Shown: in pieces, positions 1-12,498 of the stretch
Layout of the letters: the number at the start of each line of letters is the position of its first letter
How positions within the stretch are numbered: position 1 is the first letter of the stretch
Notes under the pieces: generated by a model
The model's input: the letters and a program-made list of their open reading frames with translations, nothing else
What the model was told of the DNA's origin: nothing
Databases searched by the model: none
Made by a program: the position numbers and the translations under genes
NCBI GenBank assembly: GCA_017590115.1
Contig: JAGGNK010007115.1
Location: forward strand, 1,099,796 to 1,163,795
Length of the DNA: 64,000 bases
Direction: 5' to 3'
Source of the DNA: Montifringilla adamsi
Lineage: Eukaryota; Chordata; Aves; Passeriformes; Passeridae

Positions 1-799
1 GCATATTCATGGATCTCTGTCAGCCAAGCCTGGAGGGACACAGCCAGAGAGAGGGGTTGGCAATGGCTCCAGGACGAGGAGGGGACTGGGAGTGATGGGG
101 AGCTGCCCCACTCCTGGCATGGACACCCTCAGTAGGCAATGCTGCCATCCCAAGCAATGCCAGGGATGTTCCACAGATGATCCCTGTCGACAAGGGGGTA
201 CCCTGGGGTTCCCCCGAGCCCTGGGGACCCACTTTGGCTGCTGCCAGATCCCCATTTCCCAGGGTAACATCAGCCTTCTGATCCCCCTGCCCACTCCACC
301 TGCCATGGGATGCTTGTAGGGCTTTGACCCCACTTCCCCTCAGCTGGAATGTTCAGACTGAACCTCCTTCCAGAGGACAAGGCCAAGGGTTGGCTCTGGG
401 ATGTGCCCTGTGCCCGTGTCCTGCACGTGCTGCCCCCGTGCCGAGCACGCTGCTCCCAGCAGGCACCTGAACCTGCCTCCCTGAGCTGTGGCGTGGCTTC
501 CCTGCCCTCTAATCCAGCCTAATCCAATCAAACCTGCTCTAATTCCCTGTAATCCCTGACCCCGTGGTGTGAGCAGCTGTCTCCAGTGCTGGAGCAGTGA
601 GTCCATCACCCTTTATGTGCTGTGGAAGGGAAAACCTTCTCTGCCTGTCCCCTGCCTGTCCTTGCAGGTGCTCAGCAGAGCCCTTCTGCAGGTGACCACA
701 GCTCCCAGCAGCAGCACACACCTTCTGAACAATCCCACAACCACAACCCAGCCAGTCACGCGTGGGGCACAGCAGGAGGGGCCGGGGTTGTTGTCAAAC
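1..799 (-). other. RAB26: RAB26 intron 5 (partial)
   Basis: This is the sequence downstream of the exon 5 donor on the minus strand. No Rab-like exon, RNA gene or repeat is recognised. Open frames on both strands here are short, lack splice support and look like chance GC-rich frames. Confidence 0.7.
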
Positions 800-852
800 C
801 TGGATGTTGTCAAAGGACGCTTTGTTGGTGACATCGTAGAGCAGGAGCAGGG
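800..852 (-). CDS. RAB26: RAB26 exon 5: fifth Rab motif
   Basis: The 53-bp exon starts with two bases completing an Ala codon and then reads LLLLYDVTNKASFDNIQ. LLYDVT is Rab motif F5, and DVTN..SFDN matches RAB26. The acceptor is CTCTCCACAG and the donor is CAG then GTTTGA, a weaker donor than those of the other exons. The next exon should begin with AWLTEIHEYA-type sequence. I looked for this on the minus strand of 1-799 and did not find it, so exon 6 lies outside the window. Confidence 0.94.
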
Positions 853-1862
853 CTGTGGAGAGAGGGACAGAGAGGGACAGGCCATTAGTGCCTGTGCCAA
901 ACCAAGCCCAGAGCACACAGCCCCTGTGGCAGGTCACAGCTGGGGACCTGAGGTCCCTGTGAGATACAGAACACACCAATCCAGCACAGCAACACCTCAC
1001 ACTGCTGCTGTCTGCAGAGCTCCCTCCATCCACTGCAGCTGCTTCCCAAGGAGAACACTCCAGTGATTCCTGGCTCACCTGGCCTGCAGTGGCAGCGCAG
1101 GGCCCCCAGAGCTGGAGGAGGGGTTCCCCAAGGAGCAGAGGTGGCCGTGCTTACCGTGGGCATCCCGGTAGTAGGCGTGGGTGACGCTGCGGAAGCGCTC
1201 CTGCCCGGCCGTGTCCCAGATCTGGAAGGCAGACAGGAGCAGAGGGATCAGACCTGAGCAGAACCCACCCAAACCAGCCCAAACACAATGGTGCAACCCC
1301 AGGAAGCTTCTCCAGCTTTTGCTCCCGGACATCAATAGGAAAAATGACCAGAGCAATAAATATGGAAGCAGCCTCTTCCCACTCCTCGGTGTGGGGACAC
1401 AACGTGGCCAAGGGCTCCCAACGCAGCCATTAATTGGAAAATCCATGAAGCAGATGGATGCATGGGGACCTGCTAATGTGATTTATCAGTCCTTAATGCA
1501 GCAGGAGGTTTGCAGAGAGCACACTGTTCCTGGGGGATCTGTGTTACCGAGCTGCGGGCAAAGGGCTCAGAGAAACTGTCAGGTCTAAGGGGGCTGGAGC
1601 AGCTCTGGCTGCAGGGACACACGGGCTGGGATGGGGATCACTGCGGCCACAACAGCCCCCAGCCCTGTGCAGGCTCCTGCCAAGGGGACAGAGCAGCCAG
1701 AAGGGTCTGTAAGGCTGGCTCAGGGCAGGAGACACGAGCACAAAGGATAGAGGTGGGGCCCTGTTTTGGGGGTGCTCCTCTGCTTTGTCCTCTGAGGGGC
1801 TTTGGCCATCCCTGAACACCCAGGGCAGCAGGGGAGATGCTTCCAGGGACATGGGGACATAC
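853..1862 (-). other. RAB26: RAB26 introns 3 and 4
   Basis: Intron 4 (853-1,154, 302 bp) and intron 3 (1,222-1,862, 641 bp) flank exon 4. Both have canonical GT and AG ends on the minus strand. I see no repeats or RNA genes in them. Confidence 0.85.
1155..1221 (-). CDS. RAB26: RAB26 exon 4: G3 motif and switch II
   Basis: The 67-bp exon encodes 22 codons plus one base: IWDTAGQERFRSVTHAYYRD, then AH, with the first base of the next Ala codon. It contains the G3 motif DTAGQE with the catalytic glutamine, Rab motif F3 (RFRSVT) and F4 (YYRDA). The acceptor is CTGCCTTCCAG and the donor is GTAAGC; the 3' phase is 1, and exon 5 supplies the other two bases. Exon 3 to exon 4 is only 641 bp, so introns on the 3' side are compact compared with intron 2. 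Confidence 0.96.
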
Positions 1863-1904
1863 CTGCAGCTTCACCTTCACCCCATCCACCGTCAGCACCT
1901 TGTT
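1863..1904 (-). CDS. RAB26: RAB26 exon 3: interswitch beta strands
   Basis: This is a 42-bp micro-exon with 14 codons, phase 0 at both ends, reading NKVLTVDGVKVKLQ. It encodes the two interswitch strands and the first half of Rab motif F2 (KLQ-IW, completed in exon 4). The acceptor is CTCTTTCAG and the donor is CAG then GTATGT. It is 18.4 kb from exon 2. The acceptor and the first 15 bases of the exon are duplicated 78 bp upstream, giving a possible decoy (separate entry). Confidence 0.95.
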
Positions 1905-2053
1905 CTGAAAGAGAATGGAAAGGGTGGTGAGCGCAGCTGCAGGACGCCCAGGGAGACACAGCCAGCCTGTCAGCACCTTGTTCTGAAAGAGAGTGGAAAG
2001 GGTGGTGAGGGGTGAGCACAGCTGCAGGACGCCCAGGGAGACACAGCCAGCCC
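1890..2053 (-). repeat. 78-bp tandem duplication covering the RAB26 exon 3 acceptor
   Basis: GTCAGCACCTTGTTCTGAAA occurs at 1,891 and again at 1,969, followed in both copies by similar sequence (AAGGGTGGTGAG, then GCAGCTGCAGGACGCCCAG and GACACAGCCAGCC). The second copy has a small insertion near 2,022. On the minus strand each copy gives CTCTTTCAG followed by AACAAGGTGCTGAC. Only the copy at 1,904 continues into the full exon and a donor; the copy starting at 1,982 runs into unrelated sequence. Confidence 0.9.
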
Positions 2054-5000
2054 CCTTCCCAGTCAGTGCTTCCCCCAAAACCCTCAGGCTGATCCCCTCT
2101 CCTGCTTCTTAAACTCCCCTCCATTGTCCCAGCACCTGCAGAGCCATTTTCACCAGGGCCCAGCCAGAGGATCTCTCCCTTTATCAGCAAAAGTTGCATC
2201 TATTTGGGTACCTAAACCCTGGCAATGCCACACCCAGCTCAGGCTGGAGACCTCTGGCCATAAATTAATGAGCACCAGCATCCCACATTAACAGCCTTCA
2301 AAAGACAGAGTCAACCACTCCACATGCAGCCAGCAAATTAAAAATAATTCCTGCTCCTGTCTCTTGGACCTGTTTTACTCCTAGTTTTTCTCTTAGTATG
2401 TTTTCCCCTCCTGTTTTGCTTGGTTTGAGGAAAGGTGAACCGAGGAGGAGAGGGGGAAGTGTCCCTCCACAATGGGTTTTCCACAAAGCCAACAGGATAT
2501 TTTGTGTGGAAGGATGCCCTGGCAGAGCTGGGAGCTGTGTGGGAGCCCCTCAGTGCCCCTCAGGGTGGCTGTGCCAGACAGGGAGGGCAGGAGATGGATC
2601 CTGACCGTGTCTAGCCACCATCCCAGCAATCTGCCCAGCCTCTCCAAATATTAAAGGAATGCAAGCCTACAGACCAGGGGTCCCAGGGGAAGGAGCAGAG
2701 AAGAGATTAATTTGCTTGCCAGATCCATAGAAATTAGCACAGTAATCAGTGGGACGTGCTGGAAACACGGCCAGGGAACAGCACAGCAGTGGGACGAGGC
2801 AGCTGGTGGCTGCTCTGCTGATCATTTAAATCCCATTTCCTCTGATTGCTCTGGAGCTGCTTTGGGATGCTCCCCTCTCCCGTGTCACATGGCATGGGAT
2901 GGCCAAGGCTGCCATGACCCCAGCTGGGCTCTGCTGGCTCAGACACACCCTGGCACTGGACACGCCACCAGCCACTCCAGTGCCACCAAACCCCCAGGGA
3001 TCCGTGCCAGGATCCATCCCTGCACATCCCACACCCCTTCAGGTGCTGGCCAGGCTCTTCATTGATAGTTTTAACGAGGGCAGAGGGAGCATCTCATCTC
3101 CTGCACATCTACACAAGGATCTGGCGAGGAGGAGAGGGCAGGAGGGAGCCGGGGCGCTGAATCCTCCGTCTGCTCAGGCAGGCACAGGGAGACGGCCCAG
3201 GGTTATAAATACCTTCAAAGGCAGCGACTGAGACGGGGGAGAGAAGTGATTCACAGCCCAGGAGCTGTAAAAATAGGCAGCCAGGGACTGGGGTGGGGGA
3301 GCAGGGAAGTACTCAGAGAAAAGCTGGGGCTCGGGGAGCCAGCCGGGGGTTTAGGGCTCCCCACGCGTGGAGCTGAGCCTCTCCCTGAATTGACACCAGG
3401 GCTCCTGAAGTGTCTAAAACCCAGCGTTCCCACTGCCACAAAGTGCTCCCCGGACCGTGGTGCCTCTGCCCAGAGCTCCCAGGTGAGCAGGGACTGAGCC
3501 ATCCCCAGGGCAGAGCCACAGCCACAGCAACCAGCGCTGAGCTGCACCTCCACCTCGTCCCAGAGGCTGGGGAACAGCCCTGTCCTCACCCAGCCACAGG
3601 TGAGACGGGGCAGGTTTGTGCTCGGCAGGAGATCCACTCCTCGCTCTCCAAAACCCTCCGTGCTCCTCCGTGCAGGTGCTGGACCCTCAGGCTCATCCCA
3701 CGGACTCTGCAGGAGCACGGTGCCGTTCCAAACACCATTCCCAGCTGCTGGCAGCCAGCTGCCAACACCACCTGCCAGGGATCGTGCCAGGGATCGTGCC
3801 AAGGACTGCAGAAGAAGGCAAAGGCTCTGTGTTTCACCATCAGCCCCAGCCCTTGGCACGAGGGGATGAGGCCACTTGGTGTGATGGATGGTGACAAGGG
3901 ACAAGGACACAATAAGTGTCACATTAAAGCCAGCACCAAACAAGTGCCCTGCCCATGGCCACACGAGCACCTCCAGCTCAGAGCAGAGTGTGTGGCTGTG
4001 CCCAGGCATGTGGCCATGTCCAAGGCTGGCAGAACACCATGGGTGGCAGGGACAGAGAACACGGCCCCAGCACTGAGCACGGATCATCCAGGCCAAAGCC
4101 ACCTTGAAGCATCTGGTGAGCAGCCAAAAAAGCTGAAGCTCCAAAGGTGCCCCACATGCGCTGACCCGCACTTCAGGAGTTAATTAACACGGAGCTGGAA
4201 ACAACAGGAGTCACACTAATTACGACTGACCTATATTTTAAGGAGGTAAATGCCTAGACCTAATTAAAGTCTGCACAGGGATCCAGGTGCTGCTGGACCA
4301 GCCTGGGGAAAAAATTGATTTTCTGAGGACTGGGTGTGGAAGAGAGCAGGGTTCCAGGGTGAGAAGCTGTAGAAGTGTTCCTGCAGGCAGGACACACAGC
4401 CAGAGCAGCCAGAGCATCTCTGCCTGCATCCCAAGGAAGTTTTTCCACAGCAGCTGTGGCTGCCCCAGCCCTGGAAGTGTCCAAGATGTTCAGATGAACC
4501 AGATGCCCATGGCTCCCCCACACCAGAGCTAAGTGACTTTCCAACTTCCAATTTTTTTCTTTTTTTTAAGGAGATGCCTCAATTCCCTCCTGACAGCCCT
4601 TCCAAGGCACAGCTGGGGGCTGAGCTCCTAATAAGCATCCAAAGACAAAAGATGTCGTGTGTCAAGGTGCTGAGATGTGAAATGTGCTGCCAGCCCTGCT
4701 GGAGAGGGAGGGGCTGTGCTGCTCAGGGCTCCTTGCTCATCTCACCCTTTGTTAGAGCAGAGGCAACGCTCCCAGCAGCCTCCTGCCACAATTCGGGCAG
4801 CAAAACCATCCCTGCACCTCAGCTCTGCTGTCACCCTTCCCAATGTCAGGTTTTGTGTCCTTTTTCCTGGGGCAGTGCAAACGTTATTGAAACGTTGTCT
4901 AGCAGGGGCCGCAGTGGAATGCCTGCAGTGCCCGGGGTGGACAAACACGATGCTCCCAAGTTAAATAATCGTCAGGACATCAGATAAACAAAGTTGGAAC

Positions 5001-7079
5001 CTTGCAGATGCAGGAAAAATTAAATTACCAAGTGCAGATGGTCCTCAATTAAGAGCAGCATTATCACCCAACGAGGCCCCGCTGGCTGCAGCCCTGGCAC
5101 GGTCCCACGGCAGCAGGAGGGAGGGAGGGGAAGGCCACGGGGCTGTGTGAGATGTGCACAGACGATGCTCCCAGAGAGACCCAGCACTGCTGCCCCACCC
5201 TGCCCCCAGAGCAGCTGCAGGATGGGCAAATGCCACAGCCCGGATCACAGGGTGAATCCCACCAGGAGCAACTGGCCTGTCCCCAGGTGTCCGAGCCCAC
5301 GGCGATCAGCATCACCGACAGCCCGGCCTCTCCCAGCTCTTACATGCATGGACTCATTAATTAAAGCCTTTAAAGTTAAATTGGATACATGGATTAATTT
5401 GCTTCGCAATTAACTGGACAAATGGGAAGCTGCTCAGTGGCACCATTCAGGCTCCAAGCAGGGGACCCCCACCCTGGCTCCCTGTGACTGGTGCTGGCTG
5501 CAGTGGTGCTGCCCAGGAGTGCCCCCTGCACAGGGGCTCCACTTTTACCGTGGGACAGAAGCCCCTCAAATGTCATTACTGGGCCTCGGAGTCATCTCCT
5601 GCAGCTGAGAGGGGGGACAAATTCCTGTCAAAATGGGGATAAATAGCTTTAGTGACTATAGATGAAAGCAGGCGCAGGCACCGGGGCAGCACAGAGTTAA
5701 TTAGTGCCAGTAATGAGCTGTGGGACTGACAGTGCAGCCACCCAGAAATGTCATTAGGTTGCGGTGTCACCGGGCCAGGCCACCCGGGAGCGAGGCAGAG
5801 ATTGGGTTATCCTTTATTTCAGGAAGCCAGGAGACACCCGCAGTGCAGGACCGGCTGGAGGGATGCTGGAGCCCCCCAGCCCCACGCCACGGCCAGGACA
5901 AATTCCCACCTGGCAAAGCCCAGGGAGCCCCTGCGAGCACAAACGCTCCTGTGCCAGGAGGAAATGGGATGAGTTGTGATACAGCAGACGCACAAATAAC
6001 CACCTCCAATGGCGGCTGCAAAAATAGATCAAGGATCGATATGGAAATCTGCCCAAAACAGCAGGACGCTGCATTAAATTTGCTCGTTAAAACCCTGAGG
6101 TTGGTTTTCCCAGACATGCGCAGCCAGGGAGCTGCTCCTGGTGGCTCAGCATCTCTCCAGGCACAGCACTTGGCTCAGGGACATCCCAGCCCCTTGCCAA
6201 GGATCCAGGAGCAGTCCCACTCTGCCCCCTCAGAGCTCCAAAAACCTGCTCCCTCCAAATCCAAGCAGTGCCTGGTCCAGCAGAGCCCAGCCATGGAGAG
6301 CTCCAGCCTGGGAAAACCCTTCCAGGAGCACAGTTCCTGCAGGAGAGGGGAGGGCACAGCCTGACACTGTGCTGGGACCTGCAGAAAGCCTCTGGGAATG
6401 GGGAGAGCAGGGCAGGGATGTGGCTGGAGGCAGGGCTGGACATGGTGTGGCTGGATGTGGTCCTGCTCCAGCCGTGCTGCGTGGGGCTGGAGGATGTCCC
6501 AGGCACTGGGGATCGCATTCACTGCTCCTCTTCCTCCTCCTCAGCTGTGCCACCACCAGAGACACTCATCAGTGGCCAAAACACCCAGCACGATTCCTTC
6601 TGCCTCTGCCACAGATCTTCCCTTCAGAGAAAAATCCCAACCATCCGTCTCCCGGGGCAGGTGATGAATTCCTCAGCAGCTCTGTGCATTTGCACTGTGC
6701 AGCTAAAAATAGAAACTTCTGCCTTGGGATGTTTTCCTCCCCAGGCCTTGCACACTCCTGCCTGCAGCCGCTGCAGTGCCGCTGCCAAGATCCTTTCGGA
6801 GCCCACAGCAAGCTCTGGCTGCTCAGCTCCTGCTCAGCTCCTCGGCAGAGCCCAGGAAATGCAGATGAACACCAGGGCCCCTCACAGCACACAGCACCTC
6901 CAACCTGCCCTGGTGCCAGAGCCACCCCGCAGCCCCTGGGAGGGGTCACCCATCCTGTCCCCTCTGCCACGTCCAGCCTGGAGGAGCCACCAGCCTGGCC
7001 CTGGAGTCCAGCTGGGCACAGCCCCTTCCCCACAGCACCCAGCAAGGGATGTCAGCAGCAGCAGCCTTTGTCCAGAGTC

Positions 7080-7295
7080 TGCTCACTACATTAAATCCCA
7101 ATTAACATCTCCCTGGCTGCCAGCCCTGCCCAGATAAGAGCCCAGACCCTTGTTCGAGCAGATACACTGAAGATTTACTGACTTATCATCTTCTAGTCAC
7201 ATCAGTCTGCAAATAAAAGGGTTTTCTGGCAAGAAGAGAATCCTGTCTTAGGGACAGATTAGAGGTAAGAGGATCTGCTTAGGATCATACGTTTT
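7080..7295. other. AT-rich unique block in RAB26 intron 2 (possible conserved non-coding element)
   Basis: This block stands out from the GC-rich surroundings. It has an AATTAA homeodomain-type core and AGATAAGA and ACTTATCATC, which are GATA-type sites on both strands. It has no coding frame and no CR1 similarity. The regulatory role is inferred from composition only. Confidence 0.3.
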
Positions 7296-8059
7296 CAATT
7301 CAGCCCTGCTCTGCTTCTCGGCATCGCCCGCAGCATTCGCAGTCCCGGGTGGGGGCCGTGTTCCCTCCCAGCCTGCTCCATGGAAGCAGCAAATCCTGGG
7401 ATGATCCACGGGAAGGTTCCTTGGGGGAGGCTCAGGCAGATGAGACTTGGTGCTCTCAAGCCCACGGGGCTGCCAGGCTCATCCCAGCAGGACAGAGATG
7501 GGGCCGTGTGAGGCTTTGAGAGCAGGAGTGAGCCTGAGCCCCAATCCCACAGCAGCCAGAGAAACCCACCCCAAAATTCCTCAGGGCAGGATCTGCTACA
7601 CCATCCTGGAGACCAGAGCCACCAGAAAGCAGCAGGAAGGCTGCAGCCCATCCCTGCAGCTCCAACACAGGCATGGGATCTCCCCCACCCTGGGATGGTC
7701 TGCACAGCTCCCCCACCACTCTGGCCTGCATCACTCACCCTTTCCATCTCTTTTCCCCATACTTTATAAAAGAAGGGATATTTTTAAAAATATCTCTGCA
7801 TACTTCTAGACCAGGAAGCCTTGGAAACAAAGGGGGCAGAGCTGGCTCATGCAGATCTGTGCCAACACGGAATAAATAACGTGGCGCTCGACATATTTAT
7901 CTTCATTTTCCTCATCAAGGCCATGGCACGCTGCAAAGCTGAACAGGGATCTCCACGGAGCATTTATTGCTCTATCATTTCTCATCTGTAGCAAGCACGG
8001 CCCCGTCAGTGCCACAGAGATGAAAAATGGCTCATCAGGTCCTGTTAGACAGGGAATCG

Positions 8060-8136
8060 TTTGTCTGGGGAGAAATAAAGCCCAGCAGCACTTGTCTGAC
8101 CTTAAAGGTCTTTTCCAACCTAAACAATTCTAGGTT
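8060..8136 (+). mobile_element. CR1 LINE 3' fragment
   Basis: GACCTTAAAGGTCTTTTCCAACC followed by TAAACAATTCTAGG matches the 3' end of avian CR1 elements, read in the plus direction. The copy is short and 5'-truncated, as is usual for CR1. Confidence 0.75.
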
Positions 8137-10250
8137 TTGCCTCAGTGACTGCAGCCAGCCCTGGGCTGAAAACTTGCCTGAAGTTTCTGAGAAGACTCTA
8201 CAATCCAATTAAAGAAAAATCAGGGCTGAAACATCCAGCAGCAAACATTCTGTCAGCACCCAGCAGCAACACAGCAGCGTCTGCAGACAGCACTGCAAAC
8301 AGCATTATTAAAGAGCACTTCTCATCCCTAAAGAAAATGAAATCCCCAAAGACCTGACAAAGGAATCTGTAGCTTTTTATCCCAAACACTCCCATCCTTC
8401 ACCCACAGCCAAGGCAGACAGCTCCCAAAAACTGCTGTGCAGCAAACCTGAGCCCAGATTCTTCGAAGGATTCAAGGAAAAGAGAGTGACTGAAGAGCTC
8501 TGATGAGGTTTTCTGATGGCTGTACGAGTCCAGTCAGCCTCCAGGACTGGCACCCAGCCGGTCCCAGTGCTCCCTGGTACCACAGCCCCTCTCTGCATGG
8601 TGCAGAGGCAGCAGGGCTGAAATGCAGCAGGTCCCGGCCCCCTCTGCAGGGCAGGACCCTCCTCACCCTGTGGCTGCTCCCCAAAGCCCAGAGGAGCTTT
8701 CTGAGGTTTCACCTCCTCCTCACTAACCACAGTGGTCTCACTTTGCCACGGGTGGCAATGCCACCATGGTCCTTGTGCAAGGACAGTCCTGAAATCCCCT
8801 TGGACAGAGCTGGGGACACGGGGCTGGGCAGGCAGAGCCCTGCCCATCACTCCTGTGCCAGTGCCAGCGTGGCCACTCGGGTGCCCCACAGGTGGCACAA
8901 GGCAGAAGCCAGAGCACAGGAGCAGCACCGTGCACTCAAAGCTTTGATCTTTGCAAAGCTTTTCCCTCTCCCTGGCAGCAGTCCCAGCTCTCCCATTTTC
9001 TGCTCTACTGGAGCAGGCTCTTCCCCAGGTTTGGGCACCACTGAAAGCCCCGGGAGATGCAGAGGTGCTGAGGAATTGCTGCACACTCAGCACATCACTT
9101 CCACACCAAAACCACCCCAGTCAGTCCAACCACTCTGGCCAATCCAACTCCACCGTTTGCTCTCCCCACGTGGGGCTCCGGAGCAGAGCTGCAAGCCAGG
9201 ACTGAGCTGGGAAATCACCCCAGGGAGGCAAAACCCCCCAGATCCCTCCCTGTGGGTGCTGGAGGTCCGGGCAGCAGTGCAGACCACGCTCCTGGGACGC
9301 TGTTCCAAGACACTGCCAACCCTTTCACAAACAAAGCTGAACCAAAACCCACACACCATCACAGTGATTTTTTTTTTTTTGCTGCACGTTTGGGAAGCCC
9401 AGCGTCAGCCAAGAGCTCCAGCTGGAGCAGCCAGGTCCTCAGGAGAGGATTTCCCCCTCTGCACTGGGCTGTGGGGCTGATCCCTGGAGAACCAGCCCTG
9501 CCAGAGCTGCTGTGCCCCCACTGCTCCCCCCCAGCACAGCCGGCTGTCAGGAACACTCTGACCTCACGTGTGTGCTGTTCAGGAGGGAAAAACACATCAC
9601 ATCTGCCAGGCATTAGCGCTTGCTTGGGAACAAAGTTATTTTGGGCATTGTTGAGCCCTTCTCCCATTAGTTCATGCACATTGATAAGTGCAGCTCATGA
9701 ATGGCTTGGAGGAAGATGGGCTGAGCCACAGAGCCCTTGCTGAGCCCCAGCCTTGCCAGAGGCCACCTGGACGTGTCACCCCCATGCCAAGGGGTCTGGG
9801 GAGCAGCCCCAGAGGGCAGGACCCCCTCTCCAAGGCCAGCTCCTCGGCACTGACTGAACAGTCTGGGCAGGGAGGGCACCCCCTGCCACGCTGCTGCCAT
9901 GGCAGGTGCAGGGGCACAGGACACGGGGGGCTCACGTCCCCACCAGCCTGGCACAGCCCTTCACTAGGGCTGGGGCTGGGGGGGCTGCCAAATCCGGGCT
10001 CAGCTCTAAAAGCTGGCACCAGGAGCAGCAGCAATCCCCCAGCTCTTCCTCTGAGGAAAACAGGGCGATGCAGAGCCCAGGGGTCACAGCTCGGCTGCTT
10101 CCCCACAGCTCCCAGAGCCCAGCGTGCCCAGCACAGGGAACAAAGATGAGCCAATGAAAGCCTGGCCATGGGGCTGCCCGAGCTGCAGGAAGGGCTCCCT
10201 GTGCTCCCAAGAGGGGCTCAGGACTGACCCTGCACTGCCCAGGGCACTGT

Positions 10251-10761
10251 GGGTGGATGATGGATGGATGGATGGATGATGGATGATGGATGGATGGATG
10301 ATGGATGGATGATGGATGGATGGAGGGATGGATGGATGATGGATGGATGGAGGGATGGATGGATGATGGATGGATGGAGGGATGGATGGATGATGGATGG
10401 ATGGAGGGATGGATGGATGATGGATGGATGGAGGGATGGATGGATGATGGATGGATGGAGGGATGGATGGATGATGGATGGATGGAGGGATGGATGGATG
10501 ATGGATGGATGGAGGGATGGATGGATGATGGATGGATGGAGGGATGGATGGATGATGGATGGATGGAGGGATGGATGGATGATGGATGGATGGAGGGATG
10601 GATGGATGATGGATGGATGGAGGGATGGATGGATGATGGATGGATGGAGGGATGGATGGATGATGGATGGATGGATGATGGATGGATGGATGGATGATGG
10701 ATGGATCAATGGATGAAGGATGGATGGATGGATGGATGAAGGATGGATGGATGGATGGATG
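10251..10761. repeat. GGAT-based minisatellite with a 27-bp core array
   Basis: The region is built of GGAT and GGATGAT units. From about 10,315 to 10,665 a 27-bp unit (GATGGATGATGGATGGATGG followed by AGGGATG) is repeated thirteen times with no difference I can see; the flanks are irregular GGAT repeats. The long frames across it, with MDGW and HPSI repeats, are translations of the repeat and not proteins. Confidence 0.97.
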
Positions 10762-12392
10762 CTCATCCTGGGACTGCTCCCCTCCAAGGGAGCTCCCTGG
10801 ACAGGGTCTCCACTGTGACCCCCCAGCAGTGAGGCTGGGCTGCATTATTCATCCACACATGCAGCTGTGTTTTTCTTAATCATCAGCTCCAGGGAACCAG
10901 CAAGGCAGGGAGACACCGGTGGGACCAGCTGCTGGTGAGGGGCACAAGAAGCAAATCCAACAATTTCCACCAAATTCAGCACCCAACACCGGGCAGAGTC
11001 CTCAGCAGTGGGTTCTACACTCCCCAGACAGGCTGGAGCTGCCTTCAGCAGCCTCCTGCACTTGTTTTTTTAGGGAAAAAATATCATTAACAGGGATTTG
11101 TTCCAGGGCTGGGAACACAGGACCCCCAGCCAGCCCTCCCTGGGGGATGTGCCAGGCACTGGGGCCAGGAGCAGCAGCCCTGGGGCGGGGCAGGACCCGC
11201 AGCTCCCATCCCGCCGGGCCAGCGGCTCTTCCCCGGCAGCAGCGTTAATGCCACCGAGCCCTCGCCGGGATCGTTGCCGTGGTGATGCTGCGCAGGCAAA
11301 GCTGGAAAAGCCAAAGCCTCCGTTTCCCCGGTGTGTCACCGAGCCTGGGAACATCCAGCCTTGGCAGGCGGGAGGAAAACGTCCCGAGGCACAGGCAGGG
11401 GTTGGCCAGGCGGTGCCGTGGCTTCGTGGCACCTGACCCTCCCACCTCTCCCCCTCCTTTCCATAAATTAAACAGAAAAACCCCACAGACAATGGAACAA
11501 AACCTGCCCAGGCGCTCACACCAGGACCAGTGGCATCCTCAGAGATGTGCTGATGGTTTTATGGCCGCTAGAAGATGAAGACGACCCTTCCTGCCTGCTG
11601 ACCTCCTGCGGGTAGAACTGACTCAGCCCCGCCACACCAACATCTTCCTCAGGCTCAGAAGCATCCCTGAGACCCCCAAAGCACCCATTAAACTCCTCCT
11701 CACCCTGGGACAGCCACGGCCCAGGGCAGTGGACATCACCCTTTGAAGCACCACGAGCTCCCAGCTCACGTTAGTTATGATCAGGGAGAAACACTTTTTC
11801 CCAGTGGAGGCATAAAGATGAATTATTTGCTGTTGCTTCCGAGAGATTCACCAGTGCCTCAGGGCAATGACTCGGTGCTGAGCCACAATTTAAAATGCTG
11901 AATGTCCCTGGTAGACAAACAAAGCTGTGTGAGCTCCAGGGCTCCTCTGGGATCCTGAGCCAGGGCAGCTCCAGCACCCTGGGACAGAGCCAGGAGCTGC
12001 ACGGGCACTGCCCAGCTCTGCCCGTGGTGCCAACAACAAAATATTTTGCTTCCAAAGGCTCTGCAGGTAAAGCCCTCAATCCCTCATTGCCACAGGAACT
12101 GTGTGTGCCCCATCACCATCCAAGGACAGGGACACACCACACTGCAGCTCCCTCCACCCCAAACACAGCTCTGACCTGACTGGATGGGGCTGGTTTTCCC
12201 CATTTTTTCCTTTTTTTTCCCCATTTTTTCCCATTTTTTCCCCAAGGAGGGTGCCCTGCTGGTGCTCGCTGTTCCAGGCTTTGGCACATTTGATTGCTGC
12301 CCTGCTTTTGGCCACGGTGATGCTCAGTGCCACCATCACAGGGTCCAGCAGAACCCATGGGTGGGACTGACCCCATGGCTCAGGTCTCTTTG

Positions 12393-12498
12393 GGGAAAGG
12401 GGAAAAGGGAAAGGAGAAAAGGGAAAGGAGAAAAGGGAAAGGGGAAAAGGGAAAGGAGAAAAAGGAAAGGGGAAAAGGGAAAGGGGAAAAGGGAAAGG
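12393..12498. repeat. 14-bp purine minisatellite
   Basis: The unit GGGAAAGGRGAAAA is repeated about 7.6 times (starts at 12,393, 12,407, 12,421, 12,435, 12,449, 12,463, 12,477 and 12,491), with only A/G changes. The plus strand is pure purine over more than 100 bp. A pyrimidine-rich CCCATTTTTTCC stretch lies nearby at 12,195-12,243. Confidence 0.95.

Noticed and set aside
1..799. Search for RAB26 exon 6 (AWLTEIHEYA-type)
   Set aside because: No such reading is found on the minus strand in any frame.
3251..4183. Overlapping long frames on both strands (306 and 257 residues)
   Set aside because: They lie inside RAB26 intron 2, are GC-rich chance frames with no recognisable domain, and have no convincing splice borders in a shared phase.
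6141..7137. Two plus-strand frames of about 290-320 residues
   Set aside because: They overlap in different frames, are Pro/Ser/Cys-rich without domains, and are antisense to a RAB26 intron. They look like low-stop GC sequence.
10084..10845. Long minus-strand frame (253 residues) of Ile-His-His-Pro-Ser repeats, and plus-strand frames of Trp-Met-Asp-Gly repeats
   Set aside because: Every frame is open because the 27-bp unit has no stop codon. There is no start context, splice site or non-repeat domain.
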